From: Baylisascaris procyonis
Taxonomy: Eukaryota; Nematoda; Chromadorea; Rhabditida; Ascarididae
Direction of reading: 5' to 3'
Assembly (NCBI GenBank): GCA_037389465.1
Contig: JAZARR010000229.1
Location: forward strand, 533,501-597,500
DNA length: 64,000 nucleotides
Position numbers and translations under genes: made by a program. Below the pieces are notes generated by a model, which searched no databases, was not told the DNA's origin, and was given only the letters and a program-made list of their open reading frames with translations. Below, in pieces: positions 28,701 through 41,356 of this stretch (positions are counted from its first letter, which is position 1; each line of letters starts with the position of its first letter).

Positions 28701-29724
28701 GATTTCCTCTCCCTGTCCCCATTCATCTATCCTCTGCCCTGATTTCCTATATTCTCATATTTTCACATAGAGCGATTCTCAATGAGGGTGTTCTTTGGAT
28801 TGTTTTCATAGGTGTTTATATTATTTTCGAATGCGGTTGTTTTCAAATGATTTTAGCATTTGCAACAGTTTTCATAAACCTATTCTCTATCCTCGCTGTG
28901 GTATCGTTACAAGTGAAAAAAATGATATCGTCACAAAAATATTTGGCGATTTTTAATGAAATTCAATTCTATTCTATTGCTTCTGTTTCCCTTTACACAG
29001 TCTATTTTTGCTTGTTATTCAGCCAAATGCTTTAATCGAAAAAAAAGCGCGTTTATGGGTCACCTCATAGCTTTCCTAATAGCGTTGAATGCTTGTGATG
29101 ATCTTATAGTGATTTTGCTTGATTTAAACTAATTGCTAACCAGTTGATACAGTTATTTTGGGACGTATTCCGCCTGTGCTTTTACTATAGGTTTAGTGAT
29201 CTAGACACTCAGCAACAGAGTAATTTTCTCCTTCTGTTCCCTTTTCTCCTTCTTTTTCCTTTTTTCTCTTTGTCTTTCTCTCTCTCGAAAAACACCACAA
29301 TTCACAGGTTTGAGATGTTTAGAGCTTCAATACGCAAATGAATAATGCTTCCTTTTTCAGCTGCAAATTTTCTATGAACCGTTTACAATAAATACATTGA
29401 AACATGTCGTGGCTGGATCAGCTGTTCGCATTGTTCCGCACCTAAATGTAGTCTTTCCATCCAAACTTTTGAAATGTCCTATATAAATAAGGCGAAATAT
29501 ATGCAGCAAAACTGAAATGCTCTTCAAAATAAACTGAAACAAGCTGACTTAGTTGGAAGAGGCTCAGTATTCAGGCGAACCGTTCTCGCATTGATAGGAG
29601 CGAAGTGAATGAACGTCAACTTAAATTATCAATAAATACATACAGACCGAACAAACAAGAAAGACATCATAAAAAATGATTGGCATTTTACGTAACATTT
29701 TACCCGCTGGCATCGTTTCACTCT
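25770..29724. other. AT-rich DNA, no defensible gene
   Basis: A locally GC-richer minus-strand stretch at about 27108-27290 is open in two frames for 38-60 codons and may be an exon fragment, but no splice sites fix it. The 163-codon plus-strand frame at 28544-29035 is hydrophobic and Phe/Ile/Leu-rich, typical of translated T-rich DNA, and I do not call it a gene. Confidence 0.35.
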
Positions 29725-29782
29725 ATGAGTTGTGCTAAATGTTCCAACATTGCGAGCTTATTTTGCAGTGTTCTTTCTGCAG
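29725..29782 (+). CDS. Speculative upstream exon for the lin-1 ortholog
   Basis: ATG at 29725 opens 19 codons plus one base, ending CTGCAG|GTAAGC, a strong donor in phase 1. This is the phase required to join the exon at 36975, and the join would create a Gly codon. The intron would be about 7.2 kb. Short frames with a donor in a given phase are common in this DNA, so this is only one candidate. The true upstream exon may lie elsewhere or outside the window. Confidence 0.12.
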
Positions 29783-32700
29783 GTAAGCCTGGTCGATATG
29801 TTAGGGGGTTCTTCACTGGGCTAATGATTCAGGTAGTCTTCGCACCCGTGGAGAGCACAGGTTGTGCGAAAGGAAATCGTTTAAAATTCACTTGGGTGAG
29901 AACTGATAATTGAATCTTTTAATACTACCGACCGAAAAAGCGTACATAGCATAATAATTGCTCGCTATATCACAGTACTTTCGTGCACACCAAGCTCAAC
30001 ACCCTCTTCTCTCATTCTGATCGGTTCCCTTGAGCTGCTTTCGACTCTTCATCATCTAAACTCAGACGACCTCGTATTCTACCAATAGCATGATCACTTT
30101 TTGGCATGGTTGAAGAACCTTTATTGTGCGATATCCTTTATACTTTTAAATTGTAGGTCTTGGTGGTTCAGAATTCAGTAGTTTGAGCGCTAGAATTCTG
30201 CAGTACGAGGGGATCTTCTACAGAATTTTATACCGCGCGAAGACGAGATATTGATGCTAAACGGAAGTGGCAGTCAAAAAGCAGGAACGTTCCTTTTGTC
30301 TTGTGCTAGGAGAACAGAAGTATTGCTTTGAAAGAGTTGAATTGAAGTTTTAAGAGTTATACTTGTTTTACTGGACTTAATGAAGCATTGATGGTGTTGA
30401 CTTGTTCGGGATGCGTGAAAGAACGCCGGCGCTCGGAAAGCTGTTCGTCATTCGTGGAATTTGGAAGTCCAAGTAAACGTCCTAGATGCTTTTGTGCGAC
30501 CTTCAGGCTTATTTATGACATCCTAGTATAGAGCCCCTGGTGTTTCGTTTAACGCTTTGACGAATGCCTAGCAACGTTGTTATTTTTTAGCATCACATCG
30601 TCTTGTCGATATTCTGACGTGTTTGTGCCACCGTTCAACTAGGGAACAGCGAAAAATGATATACGAATGGTTTGTGGAGCAAACATGTGTCACTTTCTCA
30701 AGTCACGTTTAATTCAAATATCGTCAATGGCCTCTTTCTTCAAATATCATCAAAGGCCTCTTCCTCTCTTCCCTCGCTTCCATTGAAGCAACCGAAGTCT
30801 CTGGTTTAGGATCAGGTTGACTTTGAGTTGCTTCCTTTTGCGAAGTTGGAATCCTTTCTCCGTCCTCATCCGTAGCATTCTAAAGCGTAAATTGAGCTGA
30901 GCAGCATGGCATGACCGTTCTATGAAATAAGAGTTGGAAAAGTTCTGAAGTTGGCAGTATATGCACTTCTTCATGTTTAACCATCAGACCGACCAATGCC
31001 ATGAGTTATCTGGCACGTCAGCACAAGTAGAACATTTATTAATCTTTTAGACTTTGGCTTTTCTGATGCACCATTGCGGAACGCTTATTCGTAAAATATG
31101 TGTAAATTTTTGAGCACATTTATACGCACGCAACTTCTTAAGCAGTAGGTGAAGCAACATAAGAATTGTTGTTGAATAGATTGTTCTCATCAACGGTTTC
31201 CCAACTGATATTACAGTGCAAGCAGAAAACCGTCATAATGCAACACGCATAACGTGTATTGCAAGCGTAAATTTTGCAAAAACACAAAAACACTTTCTGA
31301 AAGTGAACTTCTATGGTGGGTTTGTTGGGGGATATAAGAAGTTAATGTGGGCAATTTGGTGTGCCGAGCATCAGCGCTGAATTCTCTCGAGTTCCGTCAA
31401 TGCGTCACTTCGGAAATTGGTTAACGGCGTGAAGTTGCGGAAGGAGTGCCACTGGAAGGCCCACTAAGAAACCGGCTTTTGTTTCGTCTACCTATCACCG
31501 TTGCTGCCATAACATCGTCGTCCCGCTTGTGGTTCTCGACTGCGTGCTGCTACCGCATACACTTCACTCTCATCGTCCACCCACTTCAATCGCATCCGGT
31601 CAAGCAGCAGTATCTCTGCTTTCTTTTCTTTTGGCATTGCATTTGCTCACCAAATTTATACCAAGCTGAAAGCGTTGAATACCTCTTATTCTTACGTCTT
31701 AGCTACTCACAGCATTGGGAAATGAGGTGCCTCTTATTTTCTGCAAGATTATGGCTATCATCAATTCAGTCAGTCTACATGGACTCATGTTCGCGGTGCC
31801 AAGTTGGTTGATTACTGAACAAATAAAAGCATTGTATGTTGATGCATTTTATGCTATGTGATGGAGTGGTGCACTAAATAAGCGGTGAAGTGGGAGCTCT
31901 GAAGTCGGCGGTACTCGTCCGAAGTAAAGGATGCGTAGTACACTTTCATAAATGCTTATCGATGAATTTACCATTCTGGTTGCTATTTGCTCGAAAAGAT
32001 GATTTCCCATCGTGAATCCAATTTTTGTATTTTCAGTAAGCTATTACGACACTTTTAAAGATGTCGTTATCAAGAAGTGCACTTATCGAATTAAATAATC
32101 ACATGGTTTTGATGGCGAGCTTCCTATAAAGGCGTTGACTGCTTATTTGACGCAAATCTTGCGAGTTGTGTCAAATCATTTCGGCGACGGTTATCATTTA
32201 CGCATCTTCGTATTCACTTCTATAACGAAACATCCACGGAGGCATCCTTAAACGATCGCCTATTATTGAATGTTCTCTGTTTGCACTGCTTCCTTTCTTA
32301 TCCGAAATTCATTATCTTGTCATTTGAGTAATCATTTCTATGAATGATGACATGTACAGACTCTTTGTCTCTTTGCCAGGATCAACGCGATTTGGTCAGT
32401 ATGTTCTCCTCTAAAGATAATGACATCCTTCGCAGTATTGGACTGCCATGTGAGCAGAGGCGAGTTCAGGCACCTTAGACTAGTACGCTGCTAGAGCCGT
32501 TTTCTTGGATCTTGCAATATCTGGCCAGATCAAAACACTGCAATACTTCTATCTTTCGTCAGGGCCATGCCATTCAGCCACCCGAATCACTTTCCTATGG
32601 GAATTTTTAATAAGATACTTTTCATCACTGTTATTATTATGAATCGATTATTCGCGAAGAATAGGATGAGCTGCAATGCAGCAATGAGAAGATTTATGAA

Positions 32701-33391
32701 CGATAGAACGAATTTATATAAATACAGCACCAGTCAAAAATAGCGTAATGCTAAAGAACTCCATAAACTGCCTCTTAACATTACGAAACAAATGTTGTTG
32801 TGCTGAAGATGGCTTTTTCTCCGATTTCCTACTAAATCCCTCTCCTCCCTCTCCCTTCCTTAACCAGTGGTCACCCTTCTCCCGTTGAGTCGTACCCGAA
32901 TATTCACACTGGTCGTTGCAATAAGTTTTTCTCTACGGGGTCTCACTGAACTCCGACGGAAGTCATGCCAAGTCACACCACTCTGGACTGTAAGCGCAGG
33001 CAGCACTAGTTAAGTTCACATTCTGGAGTGGTCGTGTTGTTGTCTCAAAGTTGAGTGTCGCTATTTAAACTGTTGTATTTTCACGGTACTTGCGCACAGA
33101 TGGTTTGTTATGTTTTCTGAGGTGATGATGCATTGATCAAGCAATTAAAGATTCATATAGCTGAATGGTTGTAGTGATTTCTGCATATAAATATGCTGCA
33201 CTTTTTGTTTTGTTAGAGGCCGTAGTATTTCAGAAGAGTTATGGGTGTCTGGTTATAGCTGGCTGATTGCTGATACTTCTTTTGGCGAAGGAAATTACTT
33301 CGCTGTCTTTTCAGCATCGGCAGAAACACGAAGCTGTTTACAAAATATTGTCGAGAAAACTGAAAGCATGCTAAAAAAGAACCAACCATAC
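29783..33391. other. AT-rich DNA with a GC-richer patch, no gene called
   Basis: A GC-richer patch at about 31340-31620 has a 121-codon plus-strand frame (31446-31811) without recognisable motifs. Its position upstream of lin-1 would suit a promoter or 5' UTR, but that is only inference. A 26-bp direct duplication at 30715-30766 is listed separately. Confidence 0.3.
30715..30766. repeat. Tandem duplication, 2 x 26 bp
   Basis: Two adjacent 26-base units beginning CAAATATC and containing GGCCTCTT are identical at 22 of 26 positions. No further copies were seen nearby. It is probably a small slippage duplication. Confidence 0.85.
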
Positions 33392-33533
33392 GGTAGAGGA
33401 AACGGGACTCTCTGAAAACTCGTTCAACCCAATGGCGCTGTGCTGCTCGTCATAGCGGTTGTAGTTGAAAAAGGATTCAAACGTTGAGGTTAGGTGAGCA
33501 TTGTTGGCCACTGCCTCGCGATATCCAGTGGAA
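33392..33533 (-). CDS. Possible internal exon, unidentified
   Basis: On the minus strand a very good acceptor (CCTCTTCCCTTGTTTGCAG) precedes 33533. Forty-seven open codons follow (including STGYREAVANNAHLTSTFES and NRYDEQHSAIGLNEFSESP), then a GTATGG donor at 33391. The exon enters with one base of a split codon and leaves in phase 0. The peptide is well mixed in composition, unlike chance frames in T-rich DNA. I recognise no family. Neighbouring exons are unknown; if real, it implies a minus-strand gene upstream of or within the long 5' region of lin-1. Confidence 0.35.
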
Positions 33534-36500
33534 CTGCAAACAAGGGAAGAGGAAATCCGGCTCAGTTTATTTTCCATAGCGTGCGTGATACAACTTTGGA
33601 GGGTGCAATTCATCATAAGCAGAGGCTCTTAAGTAGAGGGCAATCAGTCCTTCTTGTTAAGGAAGCGACTGAGTTTTCTCGCGTATCTGAAAAAGCGAAA
33701 AGCGACAGCCGAAAGCCAAAAATAAGTGTTTCAAAATGAGAAGACTTCACTCACTGTTGTTGCATATGTAATGCTCCGAAAATATCCATGAATACCTCAC
33801 AGATAAAGAGCAATGATGTAAAAGATTTATTAGTGGTTGGTTATTTCTAAAGGGAGATTGTTGGGAGGGATTAAAACTTAAAACAGTTTTCAATAAAGTA
33901 CAGGGAATAGTAATTGAGAGAAGCCTATATATGTTGCATAGCCCTTCATATTTGACGCTTAAGCGTTGTTATTATTTATAATAATGGTTCAAACTATTGA
34001 TAAATCTGCGAATTGTTTGTCCTTTCAGTGTTCAAAATTTGATCCGTTGAAGTGAGTAGGTGTTATCACGTTGGTATGGCTGCGATGTGTGCTTGAAAAT
34101 ATTACACAGCATTGTTTCAAAGCACTTTCTATGTGCGCCTCGTCGAGTGTCGACCTTCATGTCATATCCGTTCATGTACTAGATAAGGTGATTCTGATTC
34201 ACGAATCATTGCTATTCGACGGAATGCTTTACATTCGTTCACTTAGCACTATCCACGTTTGCTTAATAGCTGTTTTTTAAAAGCTTTATCTATTAACAAT
34301 ATCTATATGCGATCTCACATCTCCTTGACTTTTTACGTGCACAGATTCGTTCTCATTCAGTGCACTATTTATTGAGACTTTCTGCGCACGCTTCTTGTTG
34401 TTAAGCACAAATGTTATGGTAATGTTATGCTCACGTGTGCATTCGTGTGTCTGGCAACCTTCCCATTATTTTCAACATTGGAACTACAATTTTTTTTTTT
34501 TTGGAAGGTTTCGATGATCAATAAGTTCGATCGAAGGCATCATTTCATTTTATATCGGTTTTTTTCTTTCGCAAAGGCCTAAAGGGACCTATTAGGTTTC
34601 GGCTGTTTTTCAGTACAAACTTTTCAGCTCGGGGTTGTCTGCTACAGATTTAGAGAAGATCTGAAACGGTAATTAATCGTTATTCTTCTCGCCTTCATTC
34701 TGTCCCAGCGGACATATGCAAATGCGCTGAATCTGTACTTTTTGTGAATATATTGCTATTTGTTGGCAGTCATTGAACGCTGCTGATGTAGTTGGCAGCA
34801 TCACAAAAGCGGACCTTTTGTTGACAATTTCGGCACGTTTCCCGATGTGCTGTTCTTCTAAGTTTTCCAAGTTTAGCAACGTCTATTAATTTCACACGCA
34901 ATGATCTCATTTGTTTTAGTCCACCGTTCATAACTATGCAAACGTGATCAGTATGATCCAAAATCTTCGCATTAACTTCATTTCCTTTCAAAAATTTCAG
35001 TGTTTTATTCTAGTGAAATGTTCAAAACGGAGTTGCTAGTGAGTGATCCTCATTCTTGCTTGAATGATCTGCAGCATCTGATAGTGTTGTGTTGTATTTA
35101 CGTTATCATATTCGATCTAAGAACACCACACAATTTAAGTAGCTGGGCATGGTGAATGTAAGTATCATAACGCGTATTGGCAAAAAAAGAATTTCAGAAC
35201 ATTCGTCGAGTTTTCTGTTCAAAAATCGCCCATGCAATTTTTGAAATCACAACTTGCACTGTATTTAGGGAACCACTTTGTGGTCTTTCGATCCCCAGTC
35301 GTTCATCATTTAAAAAATATCATCTCTTGCGACACATCATTCTGCACCACAGCATTAATTTCATATAAACTGAGTTTGTAACTGAGGTATGAAACCATCT
35401 TTAGCGTGTTGAAATTCTTCATTCTTGATGGTTCGCTTCCTCTCGGCATACACTTATTTAACAACTTGTTTGGGATCAGACTATGTAGCGATAAGACTTA
35501 TGCAACAGCAAATTGGCTGAGAATGCTTCAATCAAGAAAAGCTTTGCATATGCTGAAGGATTCTTAGTAGAAGCACTTTTCGTTGTTTGATTCTCAGTTA
35601 GAAGGGGCAAATACTCGTAATCTTGACCGAAGACAGAGAAGGAGCATTACCACTTGAAGTAACGGCTGCTGCAGGCTTTGCGATCTATTCCTTTCGCCGA
35701 AACATCCTGGAGCGTTCACTTTTGCTTATAGTTGGAGGTGCTGATCATTGTGCTGTTAATCAATTCTGGAGGAGAATTTGTTTCGTCTTAAAACCTGATT
35801 CAGCTTTAGCATCCAGTCAGGGATTAGTGATCGTTGCCGATGTGCTTCAATTTCAGCGGATGCATTAATCCGATATAGGAATGCCCCGATTACAAGTACA
35901 TAAAGTACATTCTGCGTGGGTGTTCATCGTTCGAACACTTTAACGACCTGCTTCATCATGTAATTACTGCTTCCGTCCTTGTTAAAATTATTTGCGAGTT
36001 TAAGTGTGTGTTGTTCGAGTTATTGTTTGTTTTCACTTCGACGACTGTTTCTAATATATTTCGTCGTTTCGCTTTATGTACTCATCCAAGCTGCACCAAG
36101 AAAAATCTTATGCTTCTAGTTTTCTTTCGACCGACAACTTTTTTATGAGTAACTGATAGCTGTCGGTCGCAAAATCCTTTCACAGTAGCTTTGTTTCACA
36201 TCAGATAGAGCACATCGTGAAGAGAAATTTTGATACTGATGCATTTTTACAACTGGTGAGCCCTTAGGAAAGCCATTGAAATATTATTCAATTGGGATTT
36301 TGAATATCGATGCACTGTTGGATTAATTGAAAGGATTACAAAAAATTCCTACTGCACTGCCTTTTGCCCGATTTCCATTCAGTTATAAAAACTTCTCTTA
36401 AACGAATCCAAGGGATTGCTCTTTCGTCCAAAGAATTTTTTCATCGACGGCTTTTATAACACAGACAGGCCTTTGTTCGTCCATACTCTGCAGTGTAACG

Positions 36501-36974
36501 GTTAATGTCCTAATTGTTTTTCTTTGGTTTCTACTGTGTACGCATTTCCTGTATTGATATGTGGCTCTTATTTCGTTTCGATTTGATATCATCCAGAATT
36601 GTTATATTATTCAACAAAACGGCCAATACGCTTCGTTGGGCAAACATCTCTGCCAATGAATTTAATCGGCTCAGTGCTTCTAGTTACATCTCTCATTGAA
36701 AATTGAACTCACTCGTATACTTCGACTGTTTTGCTTCTATCATTTTTACTGTATTATGCAGCAACCACTTTTCGTATTATTATTATTATCAAAAAGCGTA
36801 TCGCATACTGAAAACTAATTCACTTCTTTTCTCTCTTATAGTTTAGCCACTGATTAGCCATTATTCAGTGGATGTCATCATACTTGCGAAAGCTGCACTT
36901 AATTCGTCATGATCGTCTCTCTTTTTTAACGATTTAGCGTGTTGTTGAAGTTAATAAGAGCGATTTGATTACAG
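33534..36974. other. Upstream flank or first intron of lin-1, no gene recognised
   Basis: Mostly AT-rich. One 81-codon plus-strand frame (35623-35868) is moderately protein-like but has no motif or splice support. The stretch ends at the acceptor GATTTGATTACAG, immediately before the first recognised lin-1 exon. Confidence 0.35.
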
Positions 36975-39900
36975 GCGTCACGAGGAGCGAACGAGAAGGA
37001 AAGGAAGCGGTAACGGTGAAACTAGAAGCACCGTCACCGCTAAACGACTACCCCAACGAATCGGATGAAACACACCGGTCGAGCCACACCACGTGCACCA
37101 CAATCCTGTCTCAATCAAACACACTGCCTTCACTGCTTCAGCAGTCAAGCTTCTCGCGGAGTATCCTTCAGCATCCACTTGCAACCCCAAACCTGAACCG
37201 GACCAATCCAGAAAGCAGCTCCACTAGTATCCACGGTCCCAAGGTTTTAACCACAAAGAAGACGATTCCCTTTCCTCACAACACTGCTATTCCTAGTGAC
37301 TGCTCACCTCCGAACGAAATATCAAAATCGAATGCGCCATATTGTGCGCCTTCGATTACCATGGATTCTAACATAACCCTCTGGCAGTTTCTGCTTGAGT
37401 TGCTGGTCAAGGGCGAACATCCCAATCTAATACAGTGGACCAGCCAGGAAGGCGAATTCAAGGTTGTTTTATATGTTAATTCATTCCACTTTCACATTTT
37501 TGTTTTCTGACTCCAGTTAGCAGAAATTGATTGGTTTCCCACTTCATTAAACCAAGTTTGGATTGTTTGCGGGACATGAAACGTTTCAATACACGATTAA
37601 AAGCTTTTGCATCCTCTTGAGAGTTTCGATCTTTGGTATATTGTGATTGGCAGTGTTGGCCGATATCGAACAGTTTTATTTTTGGCTGTCATCACAGCTT
37701 TTTTTGGAGAGTTTATTCGATGTATGTTGAATCTCATAAAAGTTGGTCTCTGATGTGAGCCTAGTATCTGCTTTCTTCGAAAATGATTCAGGAAATTTCA
37801 GGAGCTACGTGGAAATTTTCTTTAAGTTGATTAAAACTGGGACATAAGATAGATGCAAGGTGGATAAGGTATTCATCCTCAAGCTGTCGAACATTTTAAC
37901 TTCCTATCAGATGAAACATTAATTCGTGAATAAGATCATACACCATTGCATAAATTGAATTAATTTTCAGCGATTCATCGTCGTTTGTTTTGTTAATGCA
38001 ATGATTGGGACATTTTAGTCGTTTTTGATATTCCATGTATACATTTTTCTTTGACCCTAGTCTGAATAAGCACCGAAGCAATCTGATGTTGTTTCAAAAT
38101 CGTCAACGCAATATTTCATCTCTGAGGTGTTTAGTAAGTAGAAACGATAACGAAGCTTTATTGAACAGGCATGATCAAGCAGTGAAATGATCTATTAATA
38201 TTTCCCTGATATGAATGCTATTGCAGTTGCTTGATGCAGAAGCAGTGGCACAACTCTGGGGACAACGCAAAAGTAAGCCACATATGAACTACGACAAACT
38301 ATCGCGTGCTCTACGATATTACTACGATAAAAATATTATCAAAAAGGTGAATCTATTTTTTCGATTACGATTTCCGAAATTGTATTTACGAAAGCAACGC
38401 TAACTTCGAGCAGCTCTTTCCACCACACACCGCATTTCTCATTAACATGAAACGTTTGCCCACCCCCGCTTCCCCTCTCCCCTCTACGTTGATGGAAAAA
38501 TTCACAATAATAGTGAAGAGCGGGATATAGGGAGGCATCGAATGCTGAATGAAGGGAAGTATCCTCTGTGGCTCGTTGAGGAAAACCCTATATTCTTCAA
38601 AGAAATTCTTGTTGTGCAGAAACTAATTGGTTGTAATGTTTGTGCTCAGTCAGTCTTATTCACTGTTAACATTCAAACTAATCTTTTTGTTACTGTTAAT
38701 AATACCACTTATTATTACATTAAACTATGCTGTGAATGTAAGCACCACTATTTAGTACTAACAGTGCCTCTATCAGTCTAGGCTCATGAATAGTAATACT
38801 GATGCTGCCATCAGTGCAAATATTACGCCTTATTATTATCTAGTTGACAATGGTACCACTATCAGTGATGTAACTTGCCTGAGTAACCCTGGGTCTCAGT
38901 TCGGAGTTTGGACCAGGAACTTCTCGAGGACCTTCATAGCATCGAACACGCTCAATTCAGGAATTAAAAGCTTCCATGGAAGTCTCTCATTCGAAGACGC
39001 CCGAAATAACATTACTAAACATACTTTCTCTGGACTGTTGTACGTGATACAAGGGAAAAGAAATCATTAAGTTACAAGAAAGTTCTCGACTGCAGCTCCT
39101 AGGAAAAATGCTCGACACCAGATGACATCAACTAAAAAAAGAGACATACCTTAGCTTCGATCTTCTAAGAGAGAGTCGGCTGCCATATTCGACTCTGACA
39201 TCAGCTTTAGATTTGACTCTTAAGTAGAATTTAGAAGCAATCCACCGCTTTTTAATATTAGTAGTAACTAGCCTTACTAATATTCGCTAAATGATTTTTC
39301 TCTACTAATAACGGTAACTGCAACTAATAGTAATCGCCAGTAGTAGTGGTAGTCATTCCTGTAGTGTATTGCTAACCATTATCAATCTTCAACTGTTATG
39401 AGTGTACTCTTGCAACTAGCAGCAGTGGCAGTCACTGATTCTAGCAAGTGCTATATAATATTGTATCACACTGTCATGAGTTTTCTACCATGGAATCACC
39501 GGCAAGGTAATGCTGAATTTAACAACTTAGTGTCAAATAATGTTGGTAGTGACGCTAATAAACCTCTCTCGTCGGCTTGCCGCCACTTCCAATGCTTCAG
39601 AAGAACTAGTCAAACCATTTTAATCCGCAACAGATTAGCCAGTCGTTCTACCGACGATCTGAGGATGGTAACGGGGTATGGTGGGATAATTATCGCCGAA
39701 AATCCCAAATTCCCTGTCCCGACTTTTTTTATGGAACCTGTGATGTCACTGATATTTCCTCCTCAGCAGTTTTATTTTTATACCTCCATCTAGTTAACGC
39801 TCACAACCCTCACTGATACGTTTTGACCGCGGCATTATAAGAACCGAGGAAGAACGATGTTATGCACCGCGAATAATTGGAGGGTTAATAAATGAAGTAC

Positions 39901-41298
39901 TCAGCATCAAAATGCTATTTCAGGTCATTGGTCAGAAATTCGTCTATCGTTTTGTGACATTCCCAGAAGGATGTAATGGAGACGCACTGCAATATGCAAT
40001 CACTCGTGGTACCGATGGACATCCACTGGATGGAACAGGTATTACACTCACAGAATTTATTCGTACTTTACACGTCGTTATTTGTTTATTCAGGTCTACA
40101 CTAATTATTCATTCTTACAATTCCAGATATTGTTATCATTTAAGTGTTTAATTGACTTTCAATAAATGACAGTCACTTATTCGCCCGTGGAACCTCCGTT
40201 AGTCATGCGCAATTCACCACTGGAAAGTTGCATTAGCGAGCATGCAACAAAAACTAGTTAAATGTGCTGCGCACTCATCGGATTTTTTCATCGAGGAAGC
40301 AGCACTCCATTCATTCTCCCATATCAGCTTGCAGTTGCATGGAGCATTTATTGCATAATGATAGAAACAATGCCATTATTACCATATAGATATGCATGTG
40401 CTCATATAAATAAAACTAAATTTTCTCAGTAGTCGCTTAACAAGTAATCGAATTCCATTGGGAAAATATGCTCAGATTAACAAGATTCCAACATCATTTT
40501 TGCACATTCAACACTATGTATGCCCGTTCTTTCATAACGTAAAAGCGCCACTGACCGTATGCAGCAGTTAAGTGAACAAGTGCATATTAGTCATCTGGAG
40601 AACGAATGGGCGGTATGGGAACATCGGAGCCAGTTGACAAAGAGTTCTGACTGCTTTTTCCCGTCACATATATAAGGCCCAATGAGGAAAGCTGCAGTGA
40701 CGCTCCTATAAAGCGCTAATTATGCGCCTTTGAAAAAGGATTTTTCAGAAGGCTGTCGCAGCGACGTCATACCTGCACTTTTGTTTGTGTTTGTTTCTGT
40801 ATCCTATCTGTCTGTCGGATAGTCTGAAGTGGAACAGTTGAAATTAGAGTTATAAAATCTAGTGAATAGACTGTTCTTCACAGGCTAAATTCTTCTATCA
40901 CAAATCATATTGGTCCGAACTAAAAGCGACATATGGGCACTTAAAAGTGGAGTAAATTTTGAAGCATTTCGCAGCTGATTTTTCATGAAGTGCCGGTTAG
41001 ATCACATGAGAAGCGAAGTTTTCACGATGGAAAGCTTCGACGGGCAATAGGATTGATCAAAACATCAAAGCGCTATTTTGCATAATTTTTATCCGCTGTT
41101 GGTTTATGAAAATGGTTAAATGGATGAGGGAATTCTAAGAGCGCGTATCGCGCTAGCATCTGTGGCGCGCTCTTCCACTTATTCGATACGGATGTGCTGA
41201 TGCAAATTTAATTTTAAAAAAGTCGTTTTCGTTCTGTCCTTTGCATGTTTACGATCATTAGCGTACTATGCTCTGTTTAAGGGCCTTTCTTAATCTAC

Positions 41299-41356
<58 letters not shown>

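Noticed and set aside
28544..29035. 163-codon frame resembling a multi-pass membrane protein
   Set aside because: Phe/Leu/Ile richness is what T-rich non-coding DNA gives by chance. There is no ATG at its start, no family motif and no splice context.
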